Shown: positions 17,319 through 25,471 of the stretch, one piece after another | Position numbering within the stretch: position 1 is the stretch's first letter | Layout: the number at the start of each line of letters is the position of its first letter | Assembly (NCBI RefSeq): GCF_903642095.1 | Contig: NZ_CAHJWD020000378.1 | Span: 1-47,713, forward strand | DNA: 47,713 bases | Reading direction: 5' to 3' | Source: Bathymodiolus brooksi thiotrophic gill symbiont | GTDB lineage: Bacteria > Pseudomonadota > Gammaproteobacteria > PS1 > Pseudothioglobaceae | Made by a program: the position numbers and the translations under genes | Notes under the pieces: generated by a model | Told to the model about the DNA's origin: nothing | Database searches by the model: none | What the model saw: the letters and a program-made list of their open reading frames with translations, nothing else

Positions 17319-18479
17319 ATGAACAAACAAGAGCGTCTTTTTGCACTTAAAATTTCCTCAATTATGGCAACTCGACTGTTTGGGTTGTTTATGATATTTC
17401 CTGTGTTTTCAGTTTATGCTGCACAATATGAAAACACCACGCCCTACTTAATCGGTCTGGCCATTGGCATTTATGGCTTAACTCAAGCACTATTACAAAT
17501 TCCATTCGGCTATTTATCTGACCAGTTTGGGCGCAAACCATTGCTAATTATTGGTTTAATTTTTTTCTTTATCGGCAGCGTGGTGGCAGCCAATTCCACC
17601 GATATTGTTCATGTGGTTGTTGGCAGAGCCTTACAAGGTAGTGGTGCGATTTCTGCAGTATTGATGGCTTTTTTAGCCGATTTTGTTTCCGAAGATCAGC
17701 GTTCTAAAGCCAATGCTTTTGTTGGTATGCAAATTGGTGTAGCATTTATGCTTTCCTTGTTAATTGGCCCAATGATTACGGTAAATTTAGGTATTTCTGG
17801 ACTTTTTTGGGTTATTTCTGGCTTATCTGTAGTAGCATTAGCAATTGTTATCACCCTGCCGTATGTCAAGCCACACGCACAATACACACTATCATTGACA
17901 AGCATCAAACAAGTTCTAACTGCTAAATTACTTAAACTGGATTTTAGTGTCTTCACTTTACACTTGATTTTAACCTGTATTTTTATCGTTATGCCATTGC
18001 TACTGGTTAAAAACAATATTGTTGCCACGGATTTAAAGGACAATTGGAGTGTTTATTTGCCAGTAATGTTGCTGGCTTTTGTGGGCATGCTACCTATTAT
18101 CATTTTAGCCGAAAAATTTCATAAACATAAAATTATGATAATCGTTGCAATTATTATTATGATTACCAGTCAAATTTTGTTTTACCAAGTGTCCCTTACT
18201 TACACCACATTGCTTATTTTACTAACCCTATTTTTCATTGCTTTTAATGCAATGGAAGCAATGCTACCATCGCTTATTGCCAGAACTGCAACCAGTGATA
18301 AACGCGGTTTAGCAATGGGTATGTATTCCACCTCGCAATTTCTAGGTGCATTTGTTGGTGGTGTATTTGGTGGATGGATTTACAACATTTATAATTTAAA
18401 TAGTGTATTCTTATTCACTACATTTATGTCAATAATTTGGTTGGGCGTGATGCTCACTACAAAACAACAAAAATTTTAA
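17319..18479 (+). CDS. MFS transporter (YajR-like efflux family)
   Basis: The 386-residue protein has twelve predicted membrane helices and the MFS motif A between helices 2 and 3, GYLSDQFGRKPLL, with a second GRALQGSGAISAVL segment typical of drug-efflux-like MFS proteins. No substrate can be assigned. It lacks the C-terminal cytoplasmic domain present in YajR. The arrangement MFS gene then ssb, separated by 12 bp, is common in gammaproteobacteria and the stop runs straight into the ssb ribosome binding site. Confidence 0.88.
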   Translation: MNKQERLFALKISSIMATRLFGLFMIFPVFSVYAAQYENTTPYLIGLAIGIYGLTQALLQIPFGYLSDQFGRKPLLIIGLIFFFIGSVVAANSTDIVHVVVGRALQGSGAISAVLMAFLADFVSEDQRSKANAFVGMQIGVAFMLSLLIGPMITVNLGISGLFWVISGLSVVALAIVITLPYVKPHAQYTLSLTSIKQVLTAKLLKLDFSVFTLHLILTCIFIVMPLLLVKNNIVATDLKDNWSVYLPVMLLAFVGMLPIIILAEKFHKHKIMIIVAIIIMITSQILFYQVSLTYTTLLILLTLFFIAFNAMEAMLPSLIARTATSDKRGLAMGMYSTSQFLGAFVGGVFGGWIYNIYNLNSVFLFTTFMSIIWLGVMLTTKQQKF

Positions 18480-18491
18480 AAGGAGAAAAAA

Positions 18492-18974
18492 ATGGCGGGT
18501 ATTAATAAAGTAATTTTAGTCGGTAATTTGGGTGCGAAACCAGAGGTAAAATATGGTGCTACAGGCAATGCAGTGACTAATTTATCAGTAGCAACAAGTG
18601 AATCTTGGACTGATAAAAACACAGGTCAAAAACAAGAAAAAACCGAATGGCACCGTGTTAGTTTATTTGGCAAACTTGCTGAAATCGCTGGTCAATACTT
18701 AGATAAAGGCTCTAAAGTCTATGTTGAAGGTAAACTTCAAACTCGTAAATGGCAAGACCAATCAGGGGCTGACCGTTACTCTACTGAGGTTGTTGTATCA
18801 GGCTTTAATGGCACTTTACAAATGTTAGACCGCCGTGATAATGCGGATGCACCAGCACCACAACAAGCAGCTGCCCCTACCCAACAGCAAACTGCACCAG
18901 CACCTCAACCACCTGCTGCCGACCCCATTACCCCAGTTGATAACGCTGGATTTGATGACGATATTCCATTCTAG
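18492..18974 (+). CDS. ssb: Single-stranded DNA-binding protein
   Basis: The 160-residue protein has an OB fold (residues 1-110: [53 protein letters not shown]), a Pro/Gln/Ala-rich linker and the acidic tip DDDIPF that recruits repair and replication partners. A strong Shine-Dalgarno AAGGAG sits just before the ATG. A clear rho-independent terminator follows. Confidence 0.97.
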   Translation: MAGINKVILVGNLGAKPEVKYGATGNAVTNLSVATSESWTDKNTGQKQEKTEWHRVSLFGKLAEIAGQYLDKGSKVYVEGKLQTRKWQDQSGADRYSTEVVVSGFNGTLQMLDRRDNADAPAPQQAAAPTQQQTAPAPQPPAADPITPVDNAGFDDDIPF

Positions 18975-18994
18975 TTCACTTGTCAATAATTAAA

Positions 18995-19022
18995 AAAAAA
19001 GCCCGTAAAATCGGGCTTTTTT
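18995..19022 (+). terminator. Terminator after ssb
   Basis: The arms AAAAAAGCCCG (18995-19005) and CGGGCTTTTTT (19012-19022) form a stem with a six-base loop and end in a T-run. It ends ssb transcription and could also serve the convergent HIT gene because the A-run gives a T-run on the other strand. Confidence 0.93.
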
Positions 19023-19048
19023 TTGCTTTTAAGAACAATGTGAAAAAC

Positions 19049-19438
19049 CTATTTATTGTCCCAATAATTAGCCTTGTCTCTTAATACCCAACGCACACCA
19101 CCCTTCGGATTTTCAACATCACCTTTGTATCTTGGAATAATATGCACATGCAAATGCATTACACTCTGCCCTGCCATTAACCCATTGTTAATACCGATAT
19201 TGTAAGCATCAGGCGAAAATTCCTTATCCAAAACCTTTTTAGCCGCTTGCACTGCCTTACCAATCGCCAATATTTCATCTTCAGTGGCTTCAAAATAAGT
19301 GGCAAAATGTCTTTTAGGGATAACCAGTGTATGCCCCGGTGATGCAGGATAATTATCAATAAAAGTAATGGTTTGCTCACATTCACCAATAATGCGTTCC
19401 TCATTTTTCAACTTACAAAAAATACAATCGTTACTCAT
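19049..19438 (-). CDS. HIT-family (HINT-like) nucleotide hydrolase
   Basis: The 129-residue protein begins CIFCKLKNEE, the Zn-associated CxxC seen in HINT-type members, and carries the histidine triad HLHVHIIPR (residues 101-109 approx.). Such enzymes hydrolyse nucleotide phosphoramidates and AMP-lysine conjugates in the cytoplasm. The single gene lies between two hairpin terminators and so is probably monocistronic. Confidence 0.92.
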   Translation of the reverse strand: MSNDCIFCKLKNEERIIGECEQTITFIDNYPASPGHTLVIPKRHFATYFEATEDEILAIGKAVQAAKKVLDKEFSPDAYNIGINNGLMAGQSVMHLHVHIIPRYKGDVENPKGGVRWVLRDKANYWDNK

Positions 19439-19480
19439 AATATCCGTCCAAAAGTTTAAAAAATCGTTATTTTACCCATA

Positions 19481-19507
19481 AAAAAGCCAGTTAAAAACTG
19501 GCTTTTT
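19481..19507 (-). terminator. Terminator after the Asn/Tyr/Gly-rich protein gene
   Basis: AAAAAGCCAG (19481-19490) pairs with CTGGCTTTTT (19498-19507) around a seven-base loop. On the minus strand it lies 21 bp past the stop at 19528. Confidence 0.9.
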
Positions 19508-19527
19508 AGTAAACTAAGAGGTCGTTG

Positions 19528-19854
19528 TTATTTTGTTTTAACGAATGGCTTTTGATTGTAGTTATTGTTGTATGGATTATAACCATAACCATTACGGTTG
19601 TTGTAACGGTTATTGCCACCCCAGCCGTTATTATTGTCACTAAATTCATCCATCATATTTGACATTTCTTCAGAATACCAACGAGGATCCCAATAATCAT
19701 AAGGGTTGAAAGAAAAAATACCATTGTCTTGTTGGTAGCCATAATTGTTATAACCATTATAGTTATTATTACTCCACGGCATATTGTCATTACCCCAAAA
19801 GGCATTGGCATTTAAAGTAAATACCAATAATGCGATTGTTAAAATCTTCTTCAT
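19528..19854 (-). CDS. Secreted Asn/Tyr/Gly-rich protein, sulfur-globule-protein-like
   Basis: The 108-residue protein has a clear signal peptide, MKKILTIALLVFTLNANA, cleaved before FWGND. The mature part is dominated by Asn, Tyr, Gly and Trp with repeated NNYN, NGYG and NNRYNN phrases, and a more structured middle around FNPYDYWDPRWYSEEM. This composition and the FWG beginning of the mature chain resemble the structural sulfur globule proteins (Sgp) that coat periplasmic sulfur in Chromatiaceae and their relatives. Homology is not proven from composition alone; it could be another low-complexity envelope protein. It has its own terminator and appears monocistronic. Confidence 0.6.
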   Translation of the reverse strand: MKKILTIALLVFTLNANAFWGNDNMPWSNNNYNGYNNYGYQQDNGIFSFNPYDYWDPRWYSEEMSNMMDEFSDNNNGWGGNNRYNNRNGYGYNPYNNNYNQKPFVKTK

Positions 19855-19876
19855 AGTTATTTCTCCGTTTAATAAA

Positions 19877-19940
19877 GGCCTTTGTATGAATAGGAATGAT
19901 TAGCAAAATTCAATTTTTTCCAACTTAGTTTTTTTAAACC
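19877..19940 (+). repeat. Interspersed repeat, copy D (one end)
   Basis: GGCCTTTGTATGAATAGG is followed by AATGATTAGCAAAATTCAAT and a T-run, matching the left half of copies at 23862 (inverted) and 39240. The other end is not distinct. It lies upstream of metH and of the sulfur-globule-like gene. Confidence 0.75.
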
Positions 19941-20071
19941 TTGTTTTGCATAGGGTTTTTAAAAATTCCTAAGTAGATAGAAAGTGAGCTATTGATACAA
20001 AAGTCTTTAAATGATAAAGTTGATAATTATAACAGGTTATCTTTACACTTTGTGATTGTATAATACCTCAA

Positions 20072-23000
20072 ATGAATACACAGCAATTATTACAGTCTCT
20101 TTTACAGCAACGAATCTTAGTGTTAGACGGTGCTATGGGGACGATGATTCAAAAATACAAACTGAGTGAAGAAGATTATCGAGGCGAGCGCTTTAAAGAT
20201 TATTCCATTTTGATTCAGGGAAATAACGATTTGTTGTCGCTAACGCAACCAGACATTATTAAAGACATTCACAAATCCTATCTTGAGGTTGGCAGTGATA
20301 TTATCGAAACCAATACTTTTAATGCTACACGCACTTCTATGGCAGATTATAAAATGCAAGATTTGGCGTATGAAATTAATGTTGTTAGCGCCAAACTTGC
20401 CCGTGAGGCTTGTGATGAATTTTCAACAAAAAATAAGCCTCGCTTCGTTGCAGGCGTGCTGGGTCCCACCTCTAAAACCTGCTCACTTTCCCCTGATGTA
20501 AACGACCCAGGTTTTAGAAACATTAGTTTTGATGAGTTGGTCGAAGTTTATATGCAATCAACTCGTGGTTTGATTGAAGGCGGTTCGGACATTATTTTAA
20601 TTGAAACCATCTTTGACACTCTCAACGCTAAAGCCGCTATTTTTGCCGTTGAGCAAGTCTTTGAAGACGATGATATTAAATTGCCTATTATGATTTCAGG
20701 CACTATTACCGATGCCTCTGGCCGCACTCTTTCAGGGCAAATGACCGAGGCTTTTTACAATTCACTTCGTCACGCCAACCCTATTTCTATTGGTCTTAAT
20801 TGTGCATTGGGGCCTGATTTATTACGTCAATATGTGGCAGAACTGTCCCGTGTGGCAAATTGCTTCGTTTCAGCCCATCCTAATGCAGGTTTACCAAATG
20901 AATTTGGAGAGTATGACTTAGAGGCGTTGGAAATGAGTGAGCAAGTCAGTGAATGGGCAGAATCTGGCTTGGTCAATATTCTAGGCGGTTGTTGCGGTTC
21001 TACACCCGAACACATTAAAGCGATTGCCGATAAAATTACAAACACTGCCCCTAGGAAAATCCCTAATATTAAGCCCGCATTGCGTTTATCAGGCTTAGAG
21101 CCGTTTAATGTGGATGAAAATTCCTTATTTGTGAATGTTGGCGAACGAGCCAATGTAACGGGTTCTGCCAAGTTTAAGCGCTTAATTCTAAATGAAGAAT
21201 TTGAAGAGGCACTGGATATTTGTCGTGCCCAAGTAGAAGATGGCGCCCAAGTGGTTGATATCAATATGGATGAAGGTATGCTTGACGGCAAAGCCGCCAT
21301 GATTCGTTTTGTCAATCTTATCGCTTCAGAGCCAGATATTTCCAAAGTTCCACTTATGATTGACTCATCCAAATGGGAAATTATCGAAGCAGGACTTAAA
21401 TGCACACAAGGCAAACCTATCGTCAACTCTATCTCGCTCAAAGAAGGTAAAGACAATTTCATTAAAGTCGCCAAATTATGCAAACGCTACGGTGCTGCCA
21501 TTATTGTCATGGCATTTGACGAAGCAGGTCAAGCAGACACCCAAGAACGCAAAATTGAAATTTGCACCACCGCCTACAATATCTTAGTCAATGAATTAAA
21601 CTTTCCAGCAGAAGATATTATTTTTGACCCCAACATCTTTGCCGTTGCCACAGGTATAAAAGAACACAACAACTACGGCGTGGATTTTATCGAAGCCACA
21701 CGCAAAATTACTAGCACCCTACCCCATGTCAATATCTCGGGTGGCGTTTCAAATGTTTCATTTTCCTTTAGAGGCAACAACCCCGTGCGTGAGGCAATTC
21801 ACTCGGTATTTTTATACCACGCCATTAAGGCTGGTATGGGCATGGGCATTGTCAACGCTGGGCAATTAGTGGTGTATGACGACATTAATCCCAAACTTAA
21901 AAAAGCTGTTGAAGCCGTTGTCTTGAATACCGACCCAGACGCAGGCGAACACCTCGTCAATATTGCTGCTGAATTTTCAGGCACAATAGAAAAAAAAGAC
22001 AACAAAAAAGACCTAGAATGGCGTACATGGATAGTAGAAAAACGCTTAGAACACGCCCTAGTCAAAGGCATTACTAAATTCATTGACGAAGACACCCAAG
22101 AAGCACTTGAGAAACTGGGTCGCCCTATTCTCGTCATTGAAGGTCCGCTAATGAGCGGTATGAATGTTGTAGGTGATTTGTTTGGTGCTGGAAAAATGTT
22201 CCTCCCCCAAGTGGTTAAATCTGCCCGTGTAATGAAAAAATCCGTAGCTTATCTTGACCCTTTTTTAGAAGCTGAAAAACAAGATTGTGCCCCTACTTCA
22301 CAAGGAAAAATCCTTATGGCAACCGTTAAAGGTGATGTTCACGACATTGGCAAAAACATCGTTGGCGTGGTGTTATCTTGCAACAACTATGAAATTATTG
22401 ACTTAGGTGTAATGGTGCCTACCGAAACCATTCTAACAACCGCAAAAAAAGAAAAAGTTGATATTATCGGACTGTCAGGACTCATTACCCCCTCACTTGA
22501 TGAAATGGTATTTGTCGCCAAAGAAATGACTCGCCAAGGCTTCACCCTCCCCCTGCTAATTGGTGGTGCTACCACCTCCAAAGCCCATACCGCCGTCAAA
22601 ATTGAACCTGAATACGACCAAGGTGTATTTTATGTTCAAGATGCCTCCAAAGCCGTTGGCGTAGTCTCCAGCCTCCTATCAAGCACTTTAAAACCTCAAC
22701 TCCTAGCAAACACCAACGCTGAATACGAGCAAGTGCGTCAACGCCGTGCCAACAAAGGCAAAAGCAAACTCATTTCGTTAGAACAAGCACGCAAAAACAA
22801 ACCAAAAATCAATTTTAATACCATTGCCAAACCTAAGCAGCTCGGCATCCAAGTTTTTAAAAACTACGACTTAGCCGAAATTTTCAAATTTATTGACTGG
22901 GTGCCCTTTTTCCGAACTTGGGAACTGGCAGGCAAATTCCCTGACATTTTAACTGATGAAATCGTTGGTGAATCCGCCACCGCCCTATTTGACGACGCTA

Positions 23001-23725
23001 AAGCTATGTTTAAAAAAGTCATCGACCAAAAATTACTCCAAGCCAACGCCGTCATTGGTATTTTCCCCGCCAACAGCATCAATGAAGATATTGAACTCTA
23101 CAATGAAAATGGCGAAACACTCACAACCCTCAATCACCTACGCCAACAACTCAACAAAAAAGGCAACACCCCGAACTTCTGCCTCAGTGACTTCATCGCC
23201 CCAAAAGACAGTAATACCACTGATTATATGGGTGCATTTGCCATCACTGCTGGCATCAATATTGACCCATTAGTGGCAGCCTTTGAAGCCGATCACGATG
23301 ATTACAATTCAATCATGATCAAAGCCGTCGCCGACCGCCTAGCCGAAGCCTTTACCGAGCTCATGCACTTCAAACTTCGCACCGAACTCTGGGGCTACAG
23401 CACCGAAACTTTTGATAACAACCAGCTCATTCAAGAGCAATTCGACGGCATTCGCCCCGCCCCCGGATACCCCTGCTGCCCCGAACACAGCGAAAAAGAA
23501 AAACTGTGGGACCTGCTCAATGTAGAAAAAAATATCAACATGACCCTTACCAGTTCCTACGCTATGCTCCCTACCGCTTCCGTCAGTGGCTGGTATTTTG
23601 CCAACCCCGATGCCAAATACTTCGGTGTTGCCAAAATCAACCAAGCCCAACTAGACAATTATGCCAAGCGCAAAGGTGTGTCAATAGAACAGGCTGAAAG
23701 ATTGCTTTCACCTAATTTAGAGTAA
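20072..23725 (+). CDS. metH: Cobalamin-dependent methionine synthase
   Basis: The 1217-residue enzyme transfers a methyl group from methyl-tetrahydrofolate via cobalamin to homocysteine. Modules appear in order: homocysteine-binding domain ([10 protein letters not shown]; zinc cysteines in GLNCALGP and GGCCGSTP), pterin-binding domain ([11 protein letters not shown] to VSFSFRGNN), cobalamin cap and binding domain with axial-His loop [12 protein letters not shown], and the C-terminal reactivation domain with [12 protein letters not shown]. It is full length. There is no cobalamin riboswitch visible in the 217 bp upstream. The part of the gene beyond about 21300 uses many more C-ending codons than the first part and than neighbouring genes, a possible mosaic signal. 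Confidence 0.97.
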   Translation: MNTQQLLQSLLQQRILVLDGAMGTMIQKYKLSEEDYRGERFKDYSILIQGNNDLLSLTQPDIIKDIHKSYLEVGSDIIETNTFNATRTSMADYKMQDLAYEINVVSAKLAREACDEFSTKNKPRFVAGVLGPTSKTCSLSPDVNDPGFRNISFDELVEVYMQSTRGLIEGGSDIILIETIFDTLNAKAAIFAVEQVFEDDDIKLPIMISGTITDASGRTLSGQMTEAFYNSLRHANPISIGLNCALGPDLLRQYVAELSRVANCFVSAHPNAGLPNEFGEYDLEALEMSEQVSEWAESGLVNILGGCCGSTPEHIKAIADKITNTAPRKIPNIKPALRLSGLEPFNVDENSLFVNVGERANVTGSAKFKRLILNEEFEEALDICRAQVEDGAQVVDINMDEGMLDGKAAMIRFVNLIASEPDISKVPLMIDSSKWEIIEAGLKCTQGKPIVNSISLKEGKDNFIKVAKLCKRYGAAIIVMAFDEAGQADTQERKIEICTTAYNILVNELNFPAEDIIFDPNIFAVATGIKEHNNYGVDFIEATRKITSTLPHVNISGGVSNVSFSFRGNNPVREAIHSVFLYHAIKAGMGMGIVNAGQLVVYDDINPKLKKAVEAVVLNTDPDAGEHLVNIAAEFSGTIEKKDNKKDLEWRTWIVEKRLEHALVKGITKFIDEDTQEALEKLGRPILVIEGPLMSGMNVVGDLFGAGKMFLPQVVKSARVMKKSVAYLDPFLEAEKQDCAPTSQGKILMATVKGDVHDIGKNIVGVVLSCNNYEIIDLGVMVPTETILTTAKKEKVDIIGLSGLITPSLDEMVFVAKEMTRQGFTLPLLIGGATTSKAHTAVKIEPEYDQGVFYVQDASKAVGVVSSLLSSTLKPQLLANTNAEYEQVRQRRANKGKSKLISLEQARKNKPKINFNTIAKPKQLGIQVFKNYDLAEIFKFIDWVPFFRTWELAGKFPDILTDEIVGESATALFDDAKAMFKKVIDQKLLQANAVIGIFPANSINEDIELYNENGETLTTLNHLRQQLNKKGNTPNFCLSDFIAPKDSNTTDYMGAFAITAGINIDPLVAAFEADHDDYNSIMIKAVADRLAEAFTELMHFKLRTELWGYSTETFDNNQLIQEQFDGIRPAPGYPCCPEHSEKEKLWDLLNVEKNINMTLTSSYAMLPTASVSGWYFANPDAKYFGVAKINQAQLDNYAKRKGVSIEQAERLLSPNLE

Positions 23726-23789
23726 TTTTTTATTTTTTTATGTAACATAACGACTAAATTAAAAATCCAGTGATAAATATATATTTTAT

Positions 23790-23862
23790 AGGACAGAGTT
23801 TAAAAAAATACCAATTTGATAAAAATTGAATTCTGCTAATCATCCATATTTATACAAAGGTT
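23790..23862 (-). repeat. Interspersed repeat, copy C (inverted)
   Basis: On the minus strand from 23862 the sequence reads AACCTTTGTATAAATATGG, then ATGATTAGCAGAATTCAATT and AAATTGGTA. This matches copy B (25196) and copy A (39240) in block order. It lies 81 bp upstream of the deaminase gene, with its conserved end facing the gene. Confidence 0.8.
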
Positions 23863-23943
23863 TCTATAAAAGTAAATAAAATGGGTAAGGGTGTTTCTTT
23901 TTCACCCCTAAAAATAAACTACAAATAATAAGGCAATTAAGTT

Positions 23944-25185
23944 ATGTGCAATAAAAAATCAATTATAAATAACGCCAATGAAGCAGCTTCAACTGTTTTG
24001 TTTCAAGCAATGATAGCTGCTAATCAAGGCACTTTTGCAGTAGGTGGATGTATTATCGAAAATAGTAGTGGACGGATAATCAAGGCCATGCACAACAATG
24101 CATTAAAGCCTCTGTCTACTACAAATAAAATCTTTACTTTTGACCCAACTGCTCACGGAGAACGCCAATTGGTTTCTTGGTACTATGCCAATAAAACTTC
24201 ATTATCACTCCCAGAGCCAAAAGAATTAACTGTTGTAACGACTCTTGATCCTTGTGCTATGTGTGCGGGAACATTATTAACTGCTGGTTTTAATGTTGCA
24301 GTTGTGGCGATTGACGATTTGGCTGGTATTAATTACAATAAATCATTCTTATTTAAGGATTTACCTTCAAATCTTCAAAATTTGGCTAAGTCAAAATTTG
24401 GCTATTATGCATGCGGATATAAGAATCAAGATTTGTCTATTTATGTTAGAGAATATATAGGTGGGACTGATGTAGCATTTAGCAATTCCATTGTCAGTGC
24501 AGAAAACCTAATGGGGTGTAGTAGTATTTTTCAGGCCAGTGTAAATGCAGTCCGTAATAATAGTTCGGATTCTGGATTAAAACCAAGTTTACTTTCCAAC
24601 CCTGCAAACCTCCCTGATGATTCGCTGATTAAAACATTATTTAGAAAAGTTTACCCTGAGGCGTTTAAATTAAGCATACCCAATAACCGACTTCCAAATA
24701 CAGACCTATATAATCTTCTCGTTAAGGTTAAAAATTCAGTGCCAGATGCAAAAAATGCTGTAGCATTCCTCGATCCATTTGGCAATGTTGTTCTTTGTTT
24801 TGCTGACACTTTTGGAGTGAGTCCTGTGCAAACCGCCTTCATGAATGTAACTCAGTCCTATGCAAAAATACGCTATGAATTAATGAATGATAAGGAAATA
24901 TACGAAAAGACAGCAAAAACATTAACCCATCCTAAATACGGAACTTTTGTATTTCTAAATGCCCCCAATCCAGCCGATCCAGCTACTGTAATGATGTTAG
25001 GTGCGTATGGATCCACGCTTGAAGGGCCAGTTCCCCAGATATTTCCAGCAAATCTTCAATACTACAATCATCCCGAAGAAGGAACAATAGAAGAACTTTC
25101 TTCTTTGATTATGAATTTCCCACCTTTTTATACTCAATTAGCACAATTATCAATAATGCAGACAGCCACTAGTCCAAATAAATAG
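23944..25185 (+). CDS. Zinc-dependent nucleoside/nucleotide deaminase-family protein (long form)
   Basis: The 413-residue protein carries the cytidine/deoxycytidylate deaminase fold in its first 170 residues: zinc ligand and proton shuttle in PTAHGERQL (His and Glu) and the PCxxC motif in TLDPCAMCAGTLL. The usual HAE is HGE here, as seen in some nucleoside deaminases. The remaining 240 residues form a long C-terminal part with no motif I recognise. Typical free-standing deaminases are 130-200 residues, so this form is unusual. There is no signal peptide. The substrate (base, nucleoside, or part of a specialised pathway) is open. The gene is bracketed by two copies of the interspersed repeat in inverted orientation, suggesting it may have been acquired as cargo. 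Confidence 0.7.
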   Translation: MCNKKSIINNANEAASTVLFQAMIAANQGTFAVGGCIIENSSGRIIKAMHNNALKPLSTTNKIFTFDPTAHGERQLVSWYYANKTSLSLPEPKELTVVTTLDPCAMCAGTLLTAGFNVAVVAIDDLAGINYNKSFLFKDLPSNLQNLAKSKFGYYACGYKNQDLSIYVREYIGGTDVAFSNSIVSAENLMGCSSIFQASVNAVRNNSSDSGLKPSLLSNPANLPDDSLIKTLFRKVYPEAFKLSIPNNRLPNTDLYNLLVKVKNSVPDAKNAVAFLDPFGNVVLCFADTFGVSPVQTAFMNVTQSYAKIRYELMNDKEIYEKTAKTLTHPKYGTFVFLNAPNPADPATVMMLGAYGSTLEGPVPQIFPANLQYYNHPEEGTIEELSSLIMNFPPFYTQLAQLSIMQTATSPNK

Positions 25186-25195
25186 TTAAGAATAA

Positions 25196-25271
25196 GACCT
25201 TAGTGTAAATATAAATGGATAAAATTCAATTTTTTGCTAAATTGGTAAAAAGTGAATTCTATACAAAGGTT
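25196..25271 (+). repeat. Interspersed repeat, copy B
   Basis: The element runs GACCTTAGTGTAAATATAA, AAAATTCAATTTTTTGCTA, AAATTGGTAAAAAGTGAA and ends TATACAAAGGTT. The ends GACCTTAGTGTA and TATACAAAGGTT are imperfect inverted repeats. It begins 11 bp after the deaminase stop. Confidence 0.8.
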
Positions 25272-25291
25272 TTAAACATTTTTTTTTGCTA

Positions 25292-25468
25292 TCAAACCCC
25301 TTCAATTAAATAAGATAAACTGGCTAACATCAAATAAACAACACTGGTAGTAACAAGCATAGTGGCAATAACCTTGGTGAGTGCTAGGTTATTTCCCAAA
25401 ATGCGATTATTTATTAGCCAAATGATGTAACTAAGTATAAAAACAACAATAAGTATTCTGATAATCAT
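25292..25468 (-). CDS. 58-residue two-helix membrane protein after uvrC
   Basis: I translated this short frame by hand. It starts with ATG at 25468, three bases after the uvrC stop, and ends at the TGA at 25292. The 58 residues are strongly hydrophobic, with one helix at about 3-19 (IRILIVVFILSYIIWLI) and another at about 33-55 (TMLVTTSVVYLMLASLSYLI), joined by a polar loop NNRILGNNLALTK. The polar/hydrophobic pattern and the tight spacing to uvrC argue for a real gene, although no family is recognised. In many relatives pgsA follows uvrC; this is not pgsA. Confidence 0.55.
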   Translation of the reverse strand: MIIRILIVVFILSYIIWLINNRILGNNLALTKVIATMLVTTSVVYLMLASLSYLIEGV

Positions 25469-25471
25469 ATT

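Noticed and set aside
19855..20071. Possible cobalamin riboswitch upstream of metH
   Set aside because: The conserved B12-box core and expected long fold are not visible; the region contains a repeat copy and AT-rich sequence.
20827..21483. 218-residue open frame antisense to metH
   Set aside because: It mirrors metH codons with complementary composition; metH is complete and conserved in the other strand, so this is a shadow.
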